From contig VFIW01000002.1 of NCBI GenBank assembly GCA_006386115.1, forward strand, positions 806,001-870,000: a stretch of DNA of 64,000 nucleotides. The letters run 5' to 3'. Origin of the DNA: Globisporangium splendens. Its lineage: Eukaryota > Oomycota > Peronosporomycetes > Pythiales > Pythiaceae. The translations under genes and the position numbers were made by a program. Positions 1 through 9,900 of the stretch are shown here, piece by piece (position 1 is the first letter of the stretch; every line of letters begins with the position of its first letter). The notes under the pieces are model-generated. The model saw nothing but the letters and a program-made list of their open reading frames with translations, made no database searches and had not been told where the DNA came from.

Positions 1-636
1 TACTTTGCCATCTACCTGATCGTCGTGGGCTTCGTGATGATGGTCATGATGACTCGCGTGGAGATTCTGCGCGTCGCTCTCGTCGTGATGAAGCGATTCT
101 TCCCGTCACGCTTGACGTCTAGAAGTGCAGACAACACGGCTGGCGGCGTTTCACCCTCTCCGCTCCCGCTTACAGCGGGCTTAACGCATCATCGGACTGG
201 GGCACGTGGTGGACGCACGATCACAAAGGCAATCATGAATATCAAGGTCGCGCCGATCATCTACTTTTGCAAGCATGCCGACATGACGATTATCAACAAA
301 GCGATCCTGTACGTGCGCAAGAACGAACTGACCCACAACCTGCGTATCGTGCACGTGTTTAACGATGAGGTGAACGATGGTGGCGAAAGCGGCGGACGCG
401 TCAGCGCGCACACGGCAGCACTGACGGAGTTCCAGAACATTGTCGCGCTCTTCGACACCATTTACCCCAAGCTCAAGATCGACTTCATCTCGGTGAAAGG
501 CGTGTTTGAACCGGCCGTCGTGCAGTGGATCTCGTCGAGCATGGACGTGCCGATCAACATGATGTTCATCGCGCAGCCTGGCGACATGGCCGTGCATCGA
601 GTGTCGACGCTGGGTGTCCGAGTGATCACGGGATAG
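1..636 (+). CDS. C-terminal part of a membrane permease, probably APC-type amino-acid transporter (5' end outside window)
   Basis: The frame is open from the first base of the window to a TAG at 634-636, so this is the 3' end of a longer gene. It starts with a hydrophobic membrane segment (YFAIYLIVVGFVMMVMM), then a basic stretch, a low-complexity Ser/Thr/Gly segment, and a soluble domain of about 130 residues beginning near NIKVAPIIYFCKHADM and including the stretch ILYVRKNELTHNLRIVHVF. A last transmembrane helix followed by a cytosolic alpha/beta tail is typical of amino-acid/polyamine or cation-chloride-type permeases. The exact family cannot be fixed from this fragment. The low-complexity stretch at about residues 35-75 could hide an unspliced intron. 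Confidence 0.5.
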   Translation, partial: YFAIYLIVVGFVMMVMMTRVEILRVALVVMKRFFPSRLTSRSADNTAGGVSPSPLPLTAGLTHHRTGARGGRTITKAIMNIKVAPIIYFCKHADMTIINKAILYVRKNELTHNLRIVHVFNDEVNDGGESGGRVSAHTAALTEFQNIVALFDTIYPKLKIDFISVKGVFEPAVVQWISSSMDVPINMMFIAQPGDMAVHRVSTLGVRVITG

Positions 637-777
637 TTGGAACGTTTTATGCGAAGTTGCGGATTGGAGAAAGAGGAAACATAGCAAGAAAAACGATTTG
701 ATTTATTACGCATTTCTGATTGTGCGGGTGTGAATCTACTCGGCTGTACCTCTCTCGATACTAAATATACCAACAAC

Positions 778-1091
778 GATGGCCTTGACCGGATTCGCAT
801 GATGGCCGTGGAGGACTCGTAACAATGCTGCACAGTATGTCGACGTCGACAGCTGGATTGGCGTGACCATCGTGCAACTCTTCAAAATACTTCGGTTCGA
901 TGATATCTGCCAAATACCGCAGCACGAGGTATTGCTGTTGGCAGACATCATCGAACCGAAGTGTTTTGAAAAGTTGCAGGGTGGCCACATCAATCCAGCT
1001 TGCTACGTTGACGTGCTGCGCAGCATTGCTACGAGTCCTCCACTGCCTTCATGCGAGTTCGGTCTAGCAGGAGATTCGAGCCAAGACCATC
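778..1091. repeat. Long imperfect inverted repeat (arms ~140-160 bp, ~9-nt spacer)
   Basis: The left arm (about 778-918) and the right arm (about 928-1091) are reverse complements with scattered mismatches and small indels. The best-matching core is near the centre: TTCGGTTCGATGATATCTGCC on the left against GGCAGACATCATCGAACCGAA on the right. The outer match runs through GTGGAGGACTCGTA on the left and TACGAGTCCTCCAC on the right. Transcribed, it would fold into a long hairpin. Its origin is not clear; an inverted duplication of a degraded element or gene fragment is likely. Confidence 0.8.
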
Positions 1092-1900
1092 ATTGGAATG
1101 CATCGCGTTGGCTTTCTTTGCGCCGGGGATCCTCTGTACTGCAGAGATGACGAATATCTTCGCAACGTCAGCGTCCCAATCGCCACGCAGTTCCCTCCCG
1201 AGTAGAAATCGCGATGATCGATGTCCTCTGTCTTGAGACTGCTTGGCTTCCAAAGCGTTGCAAATCCTCGTGCTTCCAAAACGGCACCACACACTCGTGC
1301 ACACGTGGCATCTCGTCATTTTAAAGATGAAACTGCCCCGATTTTGCCAGCATCCTGAAATTCAGAAATCACCTCTCAGTGTCTTCTCGCCCAAACCCAT
1401 CAAGGCGAAACCAGCCCTTGGTTTGCTCGGCATACGGGTCTAAAGCTTTGAACAGGGATCGATATATGCGGCACCGTCACTGTCAGGCCATTTGTAGTAC
1501 ATCCCCTCTTGGAACAAAAACGTTGTGGACTTGCGACGAATACCACCGACCTTCCTCATCCATCTATTGGACGCTTCAACACGACGGCGATGTAGACGCC
1601 GAGCAAGGCAACGTTACTGGTGCTTCACAGTAATAATACGCTGCGTGATAAATGTGTGCTTGCAGTCGATGCATTATCTTCAGGTGAAAAAGTATGGAGC
1701 TCTGGGCTCATGAAAGATCAGTCACACATTCCGCAAACGTATCCATTTCCATGTCGTAGCATGGGTGGGTTTACCACGGCAATAGCGTCAGCACATGACG
1801 CGGCACGTTTAACCGACACGCACACAGAGGCACACCGCATGCATATCCACGGAGGCGTGTCCATGGAGTGAAGCATACAAGCAAGCGCTTTACGCCATCG

Positions 1901-1922
1901 CTCTCTCTCTCTCTCTCTCTCT
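1901..1922. repeat. (CT)n microsatellite
   Basis: About eleven CT dinucleotides in a row in an intergenic stretch. No function is inferred. Confidence 0.9.
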
Positions 1923-2252
1923 TTCGTTGCATTCACGTCTGCATCACAAGAAAATGTGCCCCACCTTCCACTCCGACCAGTCTCTTGTCCCTTCTGGTGC
2001 ACATCAGCAGTCTCTCTCATAATACCATTAACCTTCAAAACATAGTATCAGTATTTGTATTCACAATCAGTGTCAAGACCTCTAATTATCAATAGCCGCG
2101 CATAAATGCATACCATATGCCGATGGCAGCAACTGCCACCCACTCCGTTTGAGCAATCGCTGCCACACACTCTTTGAAACACGGTGTGAAGGAAGAGCTC
2201 ATTCCGCTTCTCGCGATCACTCCCGCACGTTCACATAGAGACACTAGAGACC

Positions 2253-3322
2253 ATGGCGAACAGCACCGTGAACCTGGATGAGCCGCGCTGGGACCAGAGC
2301 TCCTTCGTGGGCCGCGCCAAGCACTTCTTCGTGACCACGAACCCGCTGAACGTGCTCGCAAGCGACATCGAGCTGGACGCCGCCAAGCAGAAGGTGCTCG
2401 AATACCGCGCAGGGCAGCACCCGCACATGGGCGAAGACGAGATCTGGCGTGCCAAGCAGCTCGTGGACAGCGCGTTCCACCCGGACACGGGCGAGAAGAA
2501 CTTCATCCTCGGCCGCATGTCCTTCCAGGTGCCCGGCAACATGCTCATCACGGGCTGCATGATGACCTTCTACCGCTCCACACCCGCCGTCGTCTTCTGG
2601 CAGGTGCGTTTCTCAAATCTATGGCATGCTGTTCGTATATGAATGTGACGCTAAGCTCTCTGTATATATATGTGCTGTTGTAGTTTATGAACCAGACGTT
2701 TAACTCGATCGTGAACTACACGAACCGCAATGCGAGCACGGGCGTGAGCAATGAGCAGCTCATGCAGGCGTACGGCGCGGCCACGAGCGCATCGGTGCTC
2801 ACCGCCTTGGGGCTCAACAAGTGGGTGGCTAAGCGGCCGCACCTGAGCTCGGGTATGGTCGGCCGACTCGTGCCGCTCGTGGCCGTCGCGGCCGCCAACT
2901 GCGTCAACATCCCTCTGATGCGACAGCGCGAGCTGATCGGCGGCATCAATGTCGAGACGCCCGACGGCAAGCTGGTCGGCCAGAGCAAGGCGGCCGCCGT
3001 GCAGGCCGTGGCGCAGGTCGTGCCGTCGCGCATCCTCATGGCCGTGCCGGGCATGGTCATCCCGTCGCTCGTGATGAACAAGCTCCAGAACGGCAACCTG
3101 CTGCGCAAGTACCCGGCGCTCGCGGCACCCATCACGGTGGCGCTGACGGGCTTCTGCCTCAGCTTCTCGACGCCGCTCTGCTGCGCGCTCTTCCCACAAA
3201 AGAGCGCGCTCGCCGTCGAGAAGCTCGAGCCCGATCTCCAGCAGAAGCTGCGCAGGTTCGCGCAGCACAACCCAGAGACTGCGGCGCCGATCACGCACGT
3301 GTTCTACAACAAGGGCCTGTAA
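2253..3322 (+). CDS. Sideroflexin (mitochondrial inner-membrane serine/amino-acid carrier), two exons
   Basis: Exons are 2253-2603 and 2684-3322, joined in phase 0 across an 80-bp intron (GTGCGT...TAG), giving 329 residues, the usual length of this family. Sideroflexin hallmarks are visible: [19 protein letters not shown] followed by the first hydrophobic segment near residue 100, VNYTNRNAS, and the signature [16 protein letters not shown] near residue 200, with four to five hydrophobic segments in total. The family transports serine and related amino acids across the mitochondrial inner membrane for one-carbon metabolism. The ATG at 2253 follows a short 5'UTR and gives the conserved N-terminus ([18 protein letters not shown]). 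A large frame on the opposite strand is a shadow of the GC-rich exon 2. Confidence 0.95.
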
Positions 3323-3423
3323 ATAAACGCGCATTGCATCATAATGAGCGAGTCGATTAGAAAATAAAGACAGAGGCTTTTGTAGACAGCATGCGTCGGA
3401 GTGAGTAAATGCGCATGCACGTG

Positions 3424-3426
<3 letters not shown>

Positions 3427-3460
<34 letters not shown>
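3427..3460. repeat. (CA)n microsatellite
   Basis: About 17 CA repeats downstream of sideroflexin, in the region between its 3' end and the convergent UFM1 gene. Confidence 0.9.
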
Positions 3461-3465
<5 letters not shown>

Positions 3466-3726
3466 TCTCCATGCGTTCAACGACAACGGCGCGTGCACTT
3501 GAGTGGCTGTATTCCATATTGAAGAATGCATTTGTGAAGGACAAATATGTGAACTTGAGGATAAAACGTATTATGGCACATGGGCTCGATTCAGAAAAAA
3601 ATAGACTAAACGTCATCAAGACGCGTGTGCACATTATAAAATGCAGCAAGTATCGCGTTGGCGTGCGTGTCTCGTGTCAACATATCCAGGAGCAACAAGT
3701 TCCCGTTTTTATATTCTTTTCTCCAT

Positions 3727-4349
3727 TTACAGACGTCCACCGACGCGATCGCGCGGGATTAGTCGCAACTCCGAGCCGTGCTTCAAGAACACGTTGCCAG
3801 CGCTCTGCGACGGGTTGATGCCAATGCCATCTGTCACGATATAATAAAGAGAGAAGGTGAGTCATTTGTTGCATATGATGCGCCAATGCGGTGGCGTTTT
3901 GACCACGTACCGTTCGTTATAATCGCACTCGTAGCCGCTGGCACGTGGAACTACATACAATTACCAACACGTCCATGCATATCACACGATTAGCGCCACA
4001 TATCACAGCATTTTCAACTCATTCGTGGGTCGACGTACCTCTTCCGCGACGTACTTGAGCACCGCCGTGAACGGCGCTTGCTCCGGCACATTCACCCTTT
4101 ATTAACAGCATACGATACACACAGTAGAAGCCGTTAGTTAGTCACCCATGAGCGCTGTGTCGTCATTCTCATCATTCTTTTTGAAATGCTGGGGAGCATA
4201 CACGCGGTACGGGAGCTTGGGGTCTGACGTGAGCGTGACTTTGAAGGTGACTTTTCCGGACCTGAGCACAGCAGCAGCAGCACACATGCGTACACACAAT
4301 AGACGCGTATACATACGAGATGTTACAAGACTCACAGACCCACACACAT
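3727..4349 (-). CDS. UFM1: Ubiquitin-fold modifier 1 (UFM1), five short exons
   Basis: Reading the minus strand, exons are 4349-4336, 4261-4202, 4096-4039, 3950-3911 and 3830-3727. All splice with GT-AG and add up to 91 codons plus stop. The product carries the UFM1 landmarks in order: [73 protein letters not shown] and VG. The first exon contributes only 14 coding bases (MCVGL), so the start codon rests on splice logic: GTGAGT donor and reading-phase match. UFM1 is attached to ribosomal and ER proteins (ufmylation) by UBA5, UFC1 and UFL1 after removal of residues past the conserved VG. Here the tail after that Gly is GRL. No single frame covers more than one exon, so simple ORF calling misses it. 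Confidence 0.92.
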
Positions 4350-4687
4350 AGTCGGAAAAGAGGCACAGGGGAGCGCACATGCGTGGCCGACGTACATTTT
4401 TGTGTTTGCGTTTTCGCACTTGGGCACGAGGAGGGAAATGACTGATTGCGGGTCTTGGCAAAACGATTTTGACTACGAGATATGAAATTTGACACTTTGG
4501 CATCACCAAATCACAATAAAACAGCACAAGAAAAGAGCAGCAAATCAATCGGTTAGGGTAATAAATTCTCACAATAAAAAAGCATAAATGCTAACTGGTT
4601 ATTGAGAAACAAACAATTACAGAGTTGACTCCGTTTCGTAACCGGTGTAAACCTTTTTCAATACACACTAAATGCCCTGTCAGTAGC
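4350..4687. other. Interval between UFM1 and Gypsy element 1, no gene seen
   Basis: The 338 bases upstream of the UFM1 start should hold its promoter and 5'UTR. No coding frame or RNA gene is recognised. The interval ends at the 58-bp sequence that is duplicated on the other side of Gypsy element 1. Confidence 0.5.
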
Positions 4688-4745
4688 CCCTCAACCAAAT
4701 AGGGTCTGAGTGATATGCAAAATATTGTAGGAGGGCATTAACACT
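4688..4745. repeat. 58-bp direct repeat, left copy, abutting LTR element 1
   Basis: This 58-bp sequence, starting CCCTCAACC and ending TTAACACT, directly precedes the TGTAAC end of the left LTR. It recurs with one mismatch at 12351-12408, directly after the other LTR. It behaves like a target duplication but is about ten times longer than normal. Confidence 0.9.
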
Positions 4746-5132
4746 TGTAACGGGACTCGTTACACGGCGCACACGTGCGTTGAGGAAGCGCAGGTGAAAG
4801 GAAGGGAGCTTTGCGCGTTACCGTGCAAATTGAGAAGTGAATTAAAACGTTAAAGTGCTAACATGCAATCGTAGTGACTGAAACCTACGGTGTCTCTCAT
4901 TGGTAGATAATAGGATGTCCAGTCCGACTATCATCCAATGGGATTAAATCTTAACGGCTTAGTCTTATTGGCTAATATGCAAATGGCTATGTACAGTGTT
5001 CATGAGTGACACATATTAATGTGTCTCCAACTGTACGACGTGGGTGGGTTCGGAAGAGGTGGTAAAACCCATGTGGGAGAATACCCACACTCTCCTGACC
5101 CGGGAACCCATGTAATGGGAGGCCCCATTACA
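4746..5132 (-). repeat. LTR of Gypsy element 1 (3' LTR in coding orientation)
   Basis: 387 bp, bounded by TGTAAC...ATTACA. It matches 11928-12350 apart from about seven substitutions and a 36-bp stretch missing here. Because gag-pol runs on the minus strand, this is the downstream LTR. The adjacent inner sequence reads GGGGGGATGA on the coding strand and serves as polypurine tract. The coding-strand 5' end of the LTR forms a palindrome (TGTAATGGG...CCCATTACA). Confidence 0.93.
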
Positions 5133-5142
5133 TCATCCCCCC
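5133..5142 (-). promoter_or_regulatory. Polypurine tract of Gypsy element 1
   Basis: On the minus strand, GGGGGGATGA directly precedes the TGTAATGG start of the 3' LTR, the expected site for plus-strand DNA priming. Element 2 has the similar GGAGGGGATGA in the same place. Confidence 0.75.
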
Positions 5143-5404
5143 GTAAAGCGATTGGTCACGTAGAAACGCGCGCGACCAATCCATCTTGTGTTCTTCTGTG
5201 TTCTTTGGTGTTCGGAGGAACTGGTCACAGAAGGCAGAGCACTGAGTCTTGCGGGCTCAGTTCTCAGTGTGCGCCGTGCCCAACAGAGAGCTTTCCAGAC
5301 GCCGCAAGCTGTGCGAGGTGAACCTCGTACAAATATCTTCGATCGACAGCGATGCTGTTGACTACGAGTCGAGTAGCGAGGAGGTGACTCCTTGCAACAC
5401 TCCA

Positions 5405-6943
5405 ATGAGTAGCACCACGACGAATGTCGTGCGTGACGATCGGGAGGAAGAAGTCGAGTCTTCTTCCGTTGACCATTCGAATCTCAAACGAAACGAAGCG
5501 AAACGTTCGTCGTCCGCGGCCCTCTTGAATGAGCCTACGCGGAAGAAGCGTCGTGAGGAGGGATCTCCTCACGGAGAAACGAGCGGATCCACCGTGGCGG
5601 TTGCCATTTCCGATTTCGGAGCGTCGGAAAGCGCGGCATCTGCCAACACGATGGAAAATCTCGGTCGGGAAGGATTAGCGTCAGCTGATCCCGACCTGGT
5701 GAATGCAGCGAGAAATATCCTTCTCTCGCTGGACGCGTCCAATTGTGAACTGGAAGCTGTCGATCCACTCGAGGACTTGCTCTTTGATGTGGAATCCGAA
5801 TCTGATGCGCAGGTTACTGCGTCATCGGGAAATAGCGAGTTGCCACGCCATCTTGCCTTTCCGGCGGAGGAGAAGGATCCGGTGACGGGTCCTTCTGAAG
5901 GGATGGATTTCGTCCCTTCTAGCTGGAGTCACTTATGGGCGCCCAAACCCAATTGGGTTCGTGCACATCGTGGCACCCAGCGTGCGGGCACTCACGCGCT
6001 GTACGATGTTAGTGCCATCAAGGATGATGACTTCGTCCTTCGACAGAACTTCCATCCCAAGGCGCGCGAGGAGTTTTACATCGACCTTTTCCATTCGATG
6101 CGGTACTTCGATGGTCGATCGAAGTCAAAGAAGTCTCACGGCGCTGAGAAACAAGCGCTGTTCCTTTCGCAAGCGTGGGGTGCCTTCGTTGTGAATTTCA
6201 ACGAAGACGCTGCGAAGTGTATCTCTCGATTGCGAGATAATCGGGATAAGTTCCTCCGGCACAATGCCGTTGGAAAGTTGTTGGCGATCCACGAGGAATG
6301 CGTGGATCTTGGGGTTCCGTGTGGAGTCAAGACCACACCGATGGGTTGCCGCATCTGCACCAGCGATGATCCTCAGTTGACTGAGGAGCACCTTCGTGGT
6401 TACAACGGCGTGATGCTTCCTCGCGGATTGCAAGCTCGAATCCGCGAGTTGTGGAAGCGAGAGTCGATTAGCGTCGACTCTCGTACTGCTGCACCAAGCC
6501 AGGAACATCGGCTTGGAGCATCGCGGCCGGTTCCCAGGTATCTCGATCTGGCGGGTGGCCCAGCCAACGAACGCGATAGACGCACTCCTTCTTCCCTCGC
6601 GACGATCGATCGCGATGAGCAAGTATCTTCTCCACGATCCAGCGTTGGTTCCCCTCGGAGCCTCGCAACGGAGGAGCTGGAGGAGGGAAGATCTGCTCGT
6701 GACTCTGAGGCGCATCCTCAGAGTGATCAGCGTCTTCTTGATCGGCTGAAGTACGCTGAGCGGGAGAACGAGGTTCTCCGACTTCGGGCCGAGCTAAGCA
6801 AGATGATCGCGAAGCACGAGCGGCTCGAGGGACGGCTTTCGAGGCTCGAGGCTGATCACAAGCTTGTGCTTGGGATCCTTCGCGACCACGGTCTCCGGAA
6901 GAGGAAGAGACCAACGAGTCATCGTGGCGATGATACGCTTTGA
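5405..6943 (+). CDS. Antisense ORF of Gypsy element 1: basic patch, conserved block, C-terminal coiled coil
   Basis: The frame is open from about 5249 (non-ATG) and has an ATG at 5405, giving 512 residues on the strand opposite gag-pol. The N-terminal third is acidic/Ser-rich and carries a basic NLS-like patch (RKKRREE). A block around residues 222-282 begins EEFYIDLFHSMRYFD and ends DNRDKFLRHNA; a similar block occurs in the antisense ORF of element 2. Residues ~440-500 are a heptad-rich coiled coil (RLKYAERENEVLRLRAEL...). The final 476 bp overlap the chromodomain and linker region of pol. I do not recognise the family. A nuclear regulatory role is a guess from the basic patch and coiled coil. 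Conservation of position and block in two elements is the main argument that it is real. Confidence 0.65.
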   Translation: MSSTTTNVVRDDREEEVESSSVDHSNLKRNEAKRSSSAALLNEPTRKKRREEGSPHGETSGSTVAVAISDFGASESAASANTMENLGREGLASADPDLVNAARNILLSLDASNCELEAVDPLEDLLFDVESESDAQVTASSGNSELPRHLAFPAEEKDPVTGPSEGMDFVPSSWSHLWAPKPNWVRAHRGTQRAGTHALYDVSAIKDDDFVLRQNFHPKAREEFYIDLFHSMRYFDGRSKSKKSHGAEKQALFLSQAWGAFVVNFNEDAAKCISRLRDNRDKFLRHNAVGKLLAIHEECVDLGVPCGVKTTPMGCRICTSDDPQLTEEHLRGYNGVMLPRGLQARIRELWKRESISVDSRTAAPSQEHRLGASRPVPRYLDLAGGPANERDRRTPSSLATIDRDEQVSSPRSSVGSPRSLATEELEEGRSARDSEAHPQSDQRLLDRLKYAERENEVLRLRAELSKMIAKHERLEGRLSRLEADHKLVLGILRDHGLRKRKRPTSHRGDDTL

Positions 6944-9900
6944 GACGCCCGACGTAGAACGTCGGGTGTAGACGCATGGTCGGAGGAAGCTCCAACGTGT
7001 ATGCGTCCCCAATCCTTTCAAGGACCTTGAAAGGGCCAATGTATCTTGGCAGCAACTTGTTGCTGTCACTGCTCACCACTCTGTTAGGTAGGTTAGCAGT
7101 CGATAATAAAACAAACGAATTTCGTTGAAACTCGTTCGTGTTTTTGCGGCCACTCTTGTCCGCTTGTTCTTTCTGACCATCCACTGCGTCGGCGATTGAA
7201 TCGCGGACGAAGCGGATGACAGCTTGCCGCTGCAACACTGTTGTAACGATGTCTTTGTCGACGATCGCCGCATGAGCAGTTGCCTGCCCATGATGGTGCG
7301 AGATCTCCGCGCTCTTCGCTTGTTCCGAAGCAGCTGCTTCGCGGACTCCTCCCCCACTCAAGGGAGATGTCACCGACGGAGGGGACATCCCACCGAGGAT
7401 GGACGGAACACGTGGGTGCCTGAGGGCGTTCACGTAGAATGCGTGTGCCCGGTTGAGACATGCACAGAGTTGTTGATTGCAAATTCTGCGAGAGGGAGAC
7501 ATTCATTCCAGTGAGTGAATGAATGCGCATAGCTGCGCAGAATATCCTCGAGCGTGCGGTTTACACGCTCGGTCTGACCATCTGTTTGCGGATGATCAGC
7601 TGTCGACATCTTGAGCTGAGTGCCCAAGAGTCGGAACAACTCTTGCCAGAAGGCAGCTGTGAATCGTGGATCTCGGTCCGACACGGTTTCAGTGGGCATT
7701 CCGTGTAACCTAAACACAGAATCCAGGAATATCTGCGCTATCTGCTTTGCGGTGACGTTAGCAGGGACAGCACTGAGATGGGCCATTTTACTGAAGCGAT
7801 CCACGATGACGAAGATGCCAGTCTTCTTGCTGGAGTCAGCAGGAAGACCGAAGATGAAGTCCATCGAGACTGACTCCCAACAGTCCGTCGGGACTGGTAG
7901 AGATCGCAGCGGTGCGTTGGTCACCGGTGCTAGCTTGACGCGCTGGCAAACCTCGCATGCGCGTACGTATTTGCGGACCCACTTGTATTGGTGGGACCAA
8001 TAGAAGTCGCGGGAAAGCGCGAGATACGTTTTCTCGTGTCCTGGATAGCCGCGGAAAGGCGCATCGTGGTACTCGAAGAGCACACGATTGCGAAGGTCAC
8101 TATCGTTTGGAACGACAGCGCGTGGCTCGTTGCTGTCATCTATACGGTAGTAGAGAACATCGCTGCGCATCTCGCAACGATGTAGACGAGCGCGTTGAGC
8201 CAGATCCAACGCCTTGAGCGACTTATCAGACGGGTCTGACAAGTGGGCAACAAGTCGACTGATGTCGCTATCTGTCGCATACGCTCTTTTGATATCGTCG
8301 AGGAGCGACGATGTCGGCGTGCTTTTCCGTGTGATTGCCATCGCACGGTCTTCCTTTGAGTCGTTTGCTTTCGACTCAAAGTCTGGGCGACGTGATAATG
8401 CATCCGCGATCACGTTGAACCGTCCGGGTTTGTACTCGACGTCAAACTCGTACTCCGCAAAGAAAGAAAGCCATCGGGCCATTCTTTGCGACAGATGTGG
8501 CGACTTCACTGCGGTGCGCAGCGAAGCGTGGTCAGTGTAAACGGTGAACCGTTTACTTCCGAGCAAATACACTCTGAACTTCGTAAGAGCGTACTTCATG
8601 GCAAGCAACTCCTTGTCATGAACCGAATAATTGCACTCAGCTGGCTTCAGCTGACGCGACTGATAGCAGATCACGCGTTCTCGATCTGCATCGTCGCGCT
8701 GCATGAGCGCGCATCCGATTGCAAAGTCGGATGTATCACAGACCACATAGAATGGTCGCTCGTGATCGGCGATCGCGAGAACCGGAGCCTCCATGAGACT
8801 GCTTTTCACCTTGACGAATGCATCTTGGCATTCGTCGGACCACTTCCAGTCGACGTCTTTCTTCAGCAAGGACGAAAGAGGTCGGATGATACCCGCATAG
8901 TTCTGCGAGTACTTATGGAGATACGTCGCAAGACCGAGGAACTTGCGAAGATCCTTTTGGCTTGTTGGGACGGGCCAGTCGTTGATCGCCTTGATCTTTT
9001 CGGGATCTGGACGCACTCCGTTCTTGCCGACAAAGCAACCGAGAACGGGGATCTCATCAACACCAAACATACACTTTTGTATGTTGGCGTACAGCTTGTA
9101 CTTCCGCATCAAGTCCAATAGCTGTCGGAGGTGCTCTTTGTGCACTTCCACATCGGATGCAGCATCCGATGCACGACTGTGTATGAACACGTCGTCAAAA
9201 TAGCTTGGTGCGAAGTCTCGCACTGGACGTAATAGTTGCGTGACGCATCTATTGAACGTGGCGGGAGCATTTGTTAGCCCCTGTGGCATTACGAGCCACT
9301 CCCACAGCATCCCGCTCGGGGTGCTGACTGCTGTGAAAGGGATATCCTTTTCACGCATCAAGATTTGATAGAACCCATCTCTCAAATCGATCGTACTAAA
9401 GATAGTACTACCTTGCATGCTGTCAATGATGACATCTTTGCGAGGTATCGGCGTTTGCGCCGGGATTGTTGCCGCATTCAACTTGTTGAACGCATGCACG
9501 ATCCTCCAACCTCCTGTGGCCTTTTTCGCACAGAAGGTGGGGCTGCAGTGTGGAGAATTCGACTCGCGCACTTGGCCCGCTTTACGACGAGCTTCAAAGA
9601 ACTCGTCGATCACCTTGACTTGCTCTCGGGGCAGTGGCCATTGCCTCGTGACGCAGTACTTTGTTCCCGGCTTGAGATCAATCTCATGCCGAACTCCTTT
9701 GTCTGTCGGAAGACGACTGGGAACTTCTTCTGGGAGTACGTCTTCGTACTCCTTCAATAGTCCGTAGAATGGACTGTCCTTCAGGGATTCCCATCCCTGA
9801 GCCTGAAATCGTTCCTTCTTCGTTGGCTCGTCGAGCACATCAGTGTCCATCACTGATGACGACGCAAGGAAACATTCATCGAGTGGGTGTCTCTGTACTG

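Larger units (their letters stand above)
637..2252. other. Gene-poor interval with inverted repeat and CT microsatellite
   Basis: No convincing gene is seen between the permease stop and the sideroflexin start. Open frames here are short and unsupported. The interval contains the long inverted repeat at 778-1091 and a (CT)n run at about 1901-1922. The last ~150 bases are the likely promoter and 5'UTR of sideroflexin. Confidence 0.6.

Noticed and set aside
2651..3649. 332-codon minus-strand ORF opposite sideroflexin
   Set aside because: Shadow of the GC-rich exon on the other strand; His/Arg-rich composition and a run of Cys/Val from the CA microsatellite.
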